Positions 5,048 to 6,796 of a DNA stretch of 6,796 bases are shown piece after piece. The notes beneath the pieces are model-generated. The model was given only the letters and a program-made list of their open reading frames with translations. It was not told where the DNA came from and ran no database searches. Position 1 is the first letter of the stretch; every line of letters starts with the position of its first letter. The stretch lies in contig JAQUOK010000169.1 in NCBI GenBank assembly GCA_028717165.1, positions 1 through 6,796 on the forward strand, in the 5' to 3' direction. Both the position numbers and the translations under genes were made by a program. The DNA comes from Victivallaceae bacterium. Lineage in GTDB: Bacteria > Verrucomicrobiota > Lentisphaeria > Victivallales > Victivallaceae.

Positions 5048-5833
5048 TTATGGTTTTGATAATTTTGTCAGAAATTTCAATCCAGTTAAAGACTCAATTC
5101 TGGGGATAGTGGTTTGATAGGATTTTATGGGTTTGGGTTTGACCAGGATGTTCGGAATCAGGTAAGCTTGATGGATTATCTTGTCCCCCTCCTGCCAGAT
5201 GATGATTTTGAAGAAGGCATCGGGAATGGCGGCTTGTTTTTCTATATTCTGTCCGAGCCACATGGAGGGGCTTTTGTTGAAGAACACTGGTCCGGTGATT
5301 ATCCAGACTTTGCCGTATTGGTCTGCCATGGTTTCGCATTTTTGTTCCAGCTCTTTCCAGATGCCGTTATTTTGAGATTGGAGTTGTGGGCAGGCATTGA
5401 GCAGCGTATGGGTTTCTATAGCGGCTTTGGTGCTGACTCGTTCGGCGGTAGATTTGGGGCACATATGACCCCGGACAAAACGGAAGTCGGTTTTGACTTC
5501 GGGAAGTTTGTGGGTTCCGGGTACCGCATAGGTTTTATCATCTGGGGCTATTCCGGCTTTGAAAAGCTTTTCGTCGGTTGTCCATTTGGGACGTTTGGAG
5601 AGTTTATGTTTTTTGTCTGATCTGCGGATTTCGTAAGCGACAAATTCAGGTATACCCCAGAGGTCCGGTTTACCGTCGCCATCGTCGTCATCGGGTCCGT
5701 CGAAAGAAACGACAAATGCGTCAAATTCAAAAAATAAATCCCGAGGCTGCGTAACCCACCGGTCATGTTTGTAGGGACCGGCAGACAATACTACCGATAT
5801 ACTGAACATGACAAGTGGGATCAGGATGCGCAT
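5048..5833 (-). CDS. secreted DNA/RNA non-specific endonuclease (NUC family)
   Basis: A 261-residue sugar-non-specific nuclease, probably exported to the periplasm or outside. Residues 1-18 form a signal peptide (MRILIPLVMFSISVVLSA), with likely cleavage near SAG. An acidic loop D49-x-D51-x-D53-G-x2-D57 just before PDLW fits an EF-hand-like or thrombospondin-3-like calcium site. The NUC domain then begins at about 61 (IPEFVAYEI). The catalytic block is R121-G122-H123-M-x-P, where H123 would be the general base; the aspartate of the usual DRGH is valine here. The metal-site block is N146-x-C-P-Q...N155-N-G-x-W-x2-L-E163, as in the Serratia nuclease/NucA family. ITGPVFF (about 179-185) is also typical. 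The start is fixed by GAGG (complement of 5839-5842), 5 bases from the ATG. This Shine-Dalgarno site overlaps the stop codon of the upstream gene, so translation is likely coupled. Confidence 0.9.
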   Translation of the reverse strand: MRILIPLVMFSISVVLSAGPYKHDRWVTQPRDLFFEFDAFVVSFDGPDDDDGDGKPDLWGIPEFVAYEIRRSDKKHKLSKRPKWTTDEKLFKAGIAPDDKTYAVPGTHKLPEVKTDFRFVRGHMCPKSTAERVSTKAAIETHTLLNACPQLQSQNNGIWKELEQKCETMADQYGKVWIITGPVFFNKSPSMWLGQNIEKQAAIPDAFFKIIIWQEGDKIIHQAYLIPNILVKPKPIKSYQTTIPRIESLTGLKFLTKLSKP

Positions 5834-5837
5834 TATA

Positions 5838-5843
5838 ACCTCA
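5838..5843 (-). promoter_or_regulatory. overlapping stop codon and Shine-Dalgarno site (TGAGGT), coupling two genes
   Basis: On the - strand TGAGGT contains the TGA of the unknown gene (5843-5841) and the GAGG of the nuclease. The nuclease ATG follows after TATA. Ribosomes ending the first gene would be placed directly at the start of the second. Confidence 0.75.
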
Positions 5844-6796
5844 ATTCTTTTTGCCAGGTAAAATGAATATTTTTACGATATGGAACTGCATCGTTTCAGG
5901 ACTGAATTTCAGCCACAGTTTCAGTTTGCTATAGTTCCAGGTGTTGCCCAATCCCTGCTTGATTTGTTTGGCTTCGGCGGCGGTACAACGAAATAATGTA
6001 TTACCATACGTCGGGTATTTTTTAGCTACCCCGGCGAAATCAATATCCGGATGAGCGTCATCACCGAAATGAGTTGGAGGGCTGCTGGAAATATACGGGT
6101 ATTCATTCGTAAATTCCGTTAGAGCAGTGAATAGCTGAAAACAATTAATAGTTTTCCGGTCAGGATCGAATTTCAAGGTCAAACTGTCTTCCATATCGTA
6201 ATTTATTTCAAAAATTTTTCTGGATATATTGCTGCCTCTGAAATTTCTGTAGGCCTTGGCTTTAGCTTCCCGGACTCTGTTTTGATGCTCCCACTGCGCT
6301 TCAAATTCTCCCTTTTCCAATCCACAGGCGGCTTCGTACTCTTTTTTGAACTGTTCTATTTTTGACATATCAAGTTGTTTGAACGGTAGCGGTTCGATTT
6401 TCTGCTCAGCGCCTGGTGTTTCCACGCGGATTTCATCAAGCCCGGAAACCTTTACGATAAGTTTGTGATACAAAATATCCTTGAAAACTTGATACCTGAT
6501 AGGCCAGCGCTTATTACCGATTTTCAAATTGGCCGTGGCATATGGTGATTCGAATTTGAAAGAACTGCCCTGCATGGTTTTGATATCCTCCAAAGCTATA
6601 TGTTTGGATTCTATCAGTTTATTGATAGCGGCAACGACCTCTCGGGCGTCAGAATGTTTCGGGGCGCGTTTCTTCAGCCATTTATAATTAACCATATAAG
6701 CCCCGTATAGTTCCACCGGTATTCCCGTAACTTCAGTAAACATTCTGTGAGTCAGGTCTTCGGCTATTGCCTCTTTAGCTTTTGCGATCACTATCT
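5841..6796 (-). CDS. unrecognised protein, 5' end beyond the window, first gene of the nuclease operon
   Basis: At least 316 residues. The frame is still open at the right edge. The first possible start inside is a GTG at 6791-6789 with no visible Shine-Dalgarno site, so the true start probably lies outside. I do not recognise the family. It looks soluble: no signal peptide in the visible part and no membrane segment. It has a helical, charged middle (about 140-190: QFKKEYEAACGLEKGEFEAQ, then RVREAKAKAYRNFRG) between two more beta-rich parts (about 95-125, RWPIRYQVFKDILYHKLIVK; and 190-316, with FEINYDMEDSLTLKFDP, LKLWLKFSPETMQFHIVKIF). Only scattered cysteines and no classic nucleotide-binding motif are seen. 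The gene ends 7 bases before the nuclease start with overlapping signals, so they are co-expressed; whether they act together is unknown. Confidence 0.75.
   Translation of the reverse strand, partial: IVIAKAKEAIAEDLTHRMFTEVTGIPVELYGAYMVNYKWLKKRAPKHSDAREVVAAINKLIESKHIALEDIKTMQGSSFKFESPYATANLKIGNKRWPIRYQVFKDILYHKLIVKVSGLDEIRVETPGAEQKIEPLPFKQLDMSKIEQFKKEYEAACGLEKGEFEAQWEHQNRVREAKAKAYRNFRGSNISRKIFEINYDMEDSLTLKFDPDRKTINCFQLFTALTEFTNEYPYISSSPPTHFGDDAHPDIDFAGVAKKYPTYGNTLFRCTAAEAKQIKQGLGNTWNYSKLKLWLKFSPETMQFHIVKIFILPGKKN

Noticed and set aside
5114..5620. 168-codon + strand frame opposite the nuclease gene
   Set aside because: It is a shadow of the nuclease gene on the other strand, whose signal peptide, motifs and ribosome binding site are clear.
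1..6796. CRISPR array or riboswitch
   Set aside because: No regularly spaced repeats of 20-40 bases with unique spacers were seen, and no leader resembles a known riboswitch.

Overview
This window is bacterial DNA of moderate to low GC, with AT-rich spacers and clear Shine-Dalgarno sites. The lineage cannot be fixed from sequence alone. Two protein styles are often seen in Planctomycetes/Verrucomicrobia/Lentisphaerae-type bacteria: a small Cys-x2-Cys zinc-ribbon protein, and a secreted protein with a D-x-D-x-D-G-x-x-D calcium loop ending in PDLW. That suggests a PVC-type host, but this is a weak inference.

Layout, left to right. (1) Positions 1-1070 are an accessory or decayed zone. They hold the C-terminal tail of a + strand gene (2-94), an overlapping small zinc-ribbon gene on the - strand (66-359), and a 247-bp internally deleted ISL3-family insertion element (379-625). 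The element has 21-bp perfect inverted ends and keeps only the last codons of its transposase. A further 440 bp without a gene holds two adjacent hairpins (669-743), an array of four 10-bp G-rich units (793-832) and a good promoter (1019-1046). (2) An AAA+ ATPase of the AAA_14/DUF4143 type lies on the + strand (1077-2243) and ends in a hairpin-bearing repeat (2251-2352). (3) A 200-bp structured spacer (2390-2510) contains a pair of 14-bp direct repeats with a 20-bp period. It precedes a stand-alone D5/P4-type superfamily 3 helicase without a primase domain (2550-4055). (4) A CobB-type sirtuin follows (4140-4835), then a second copy of the hairpin repeat (4877-4988) in the same orientation as the first. 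(5) On the - strand, a translationally coupled pair reads toward that second repeat: an unrecognised gene entering from the right edge (5841-6796), then a secreted DNA/RNA non-specific endonuclease (5048-5833).

How the parts relate. The ISL3 remnant, the DUF4143 ATPase and the orphan SF3 helicase are the kind of genes seen on mobile or plasmid-derived islands. The sirtuin looks like an ordinary intact metabolic deacylase and the nuclease like a secreted scavenging or degradative enzyme. The hairpin repeat closes the ATPase gene at one site and sits between convergent genes at the other. Its two copies differ by paired, compensating substitutions in the stem, so the structure itself appears to be conserved. 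They bracket the helicase and sirtuin as direct repeats. I see no CRISPR array, tRNA, rRNA or recognised defence system. The best candidates for something undescribed are the hairpin repeat family, the helicase with its iteron-like leader, and the unknown gene coupled to the nuclease.
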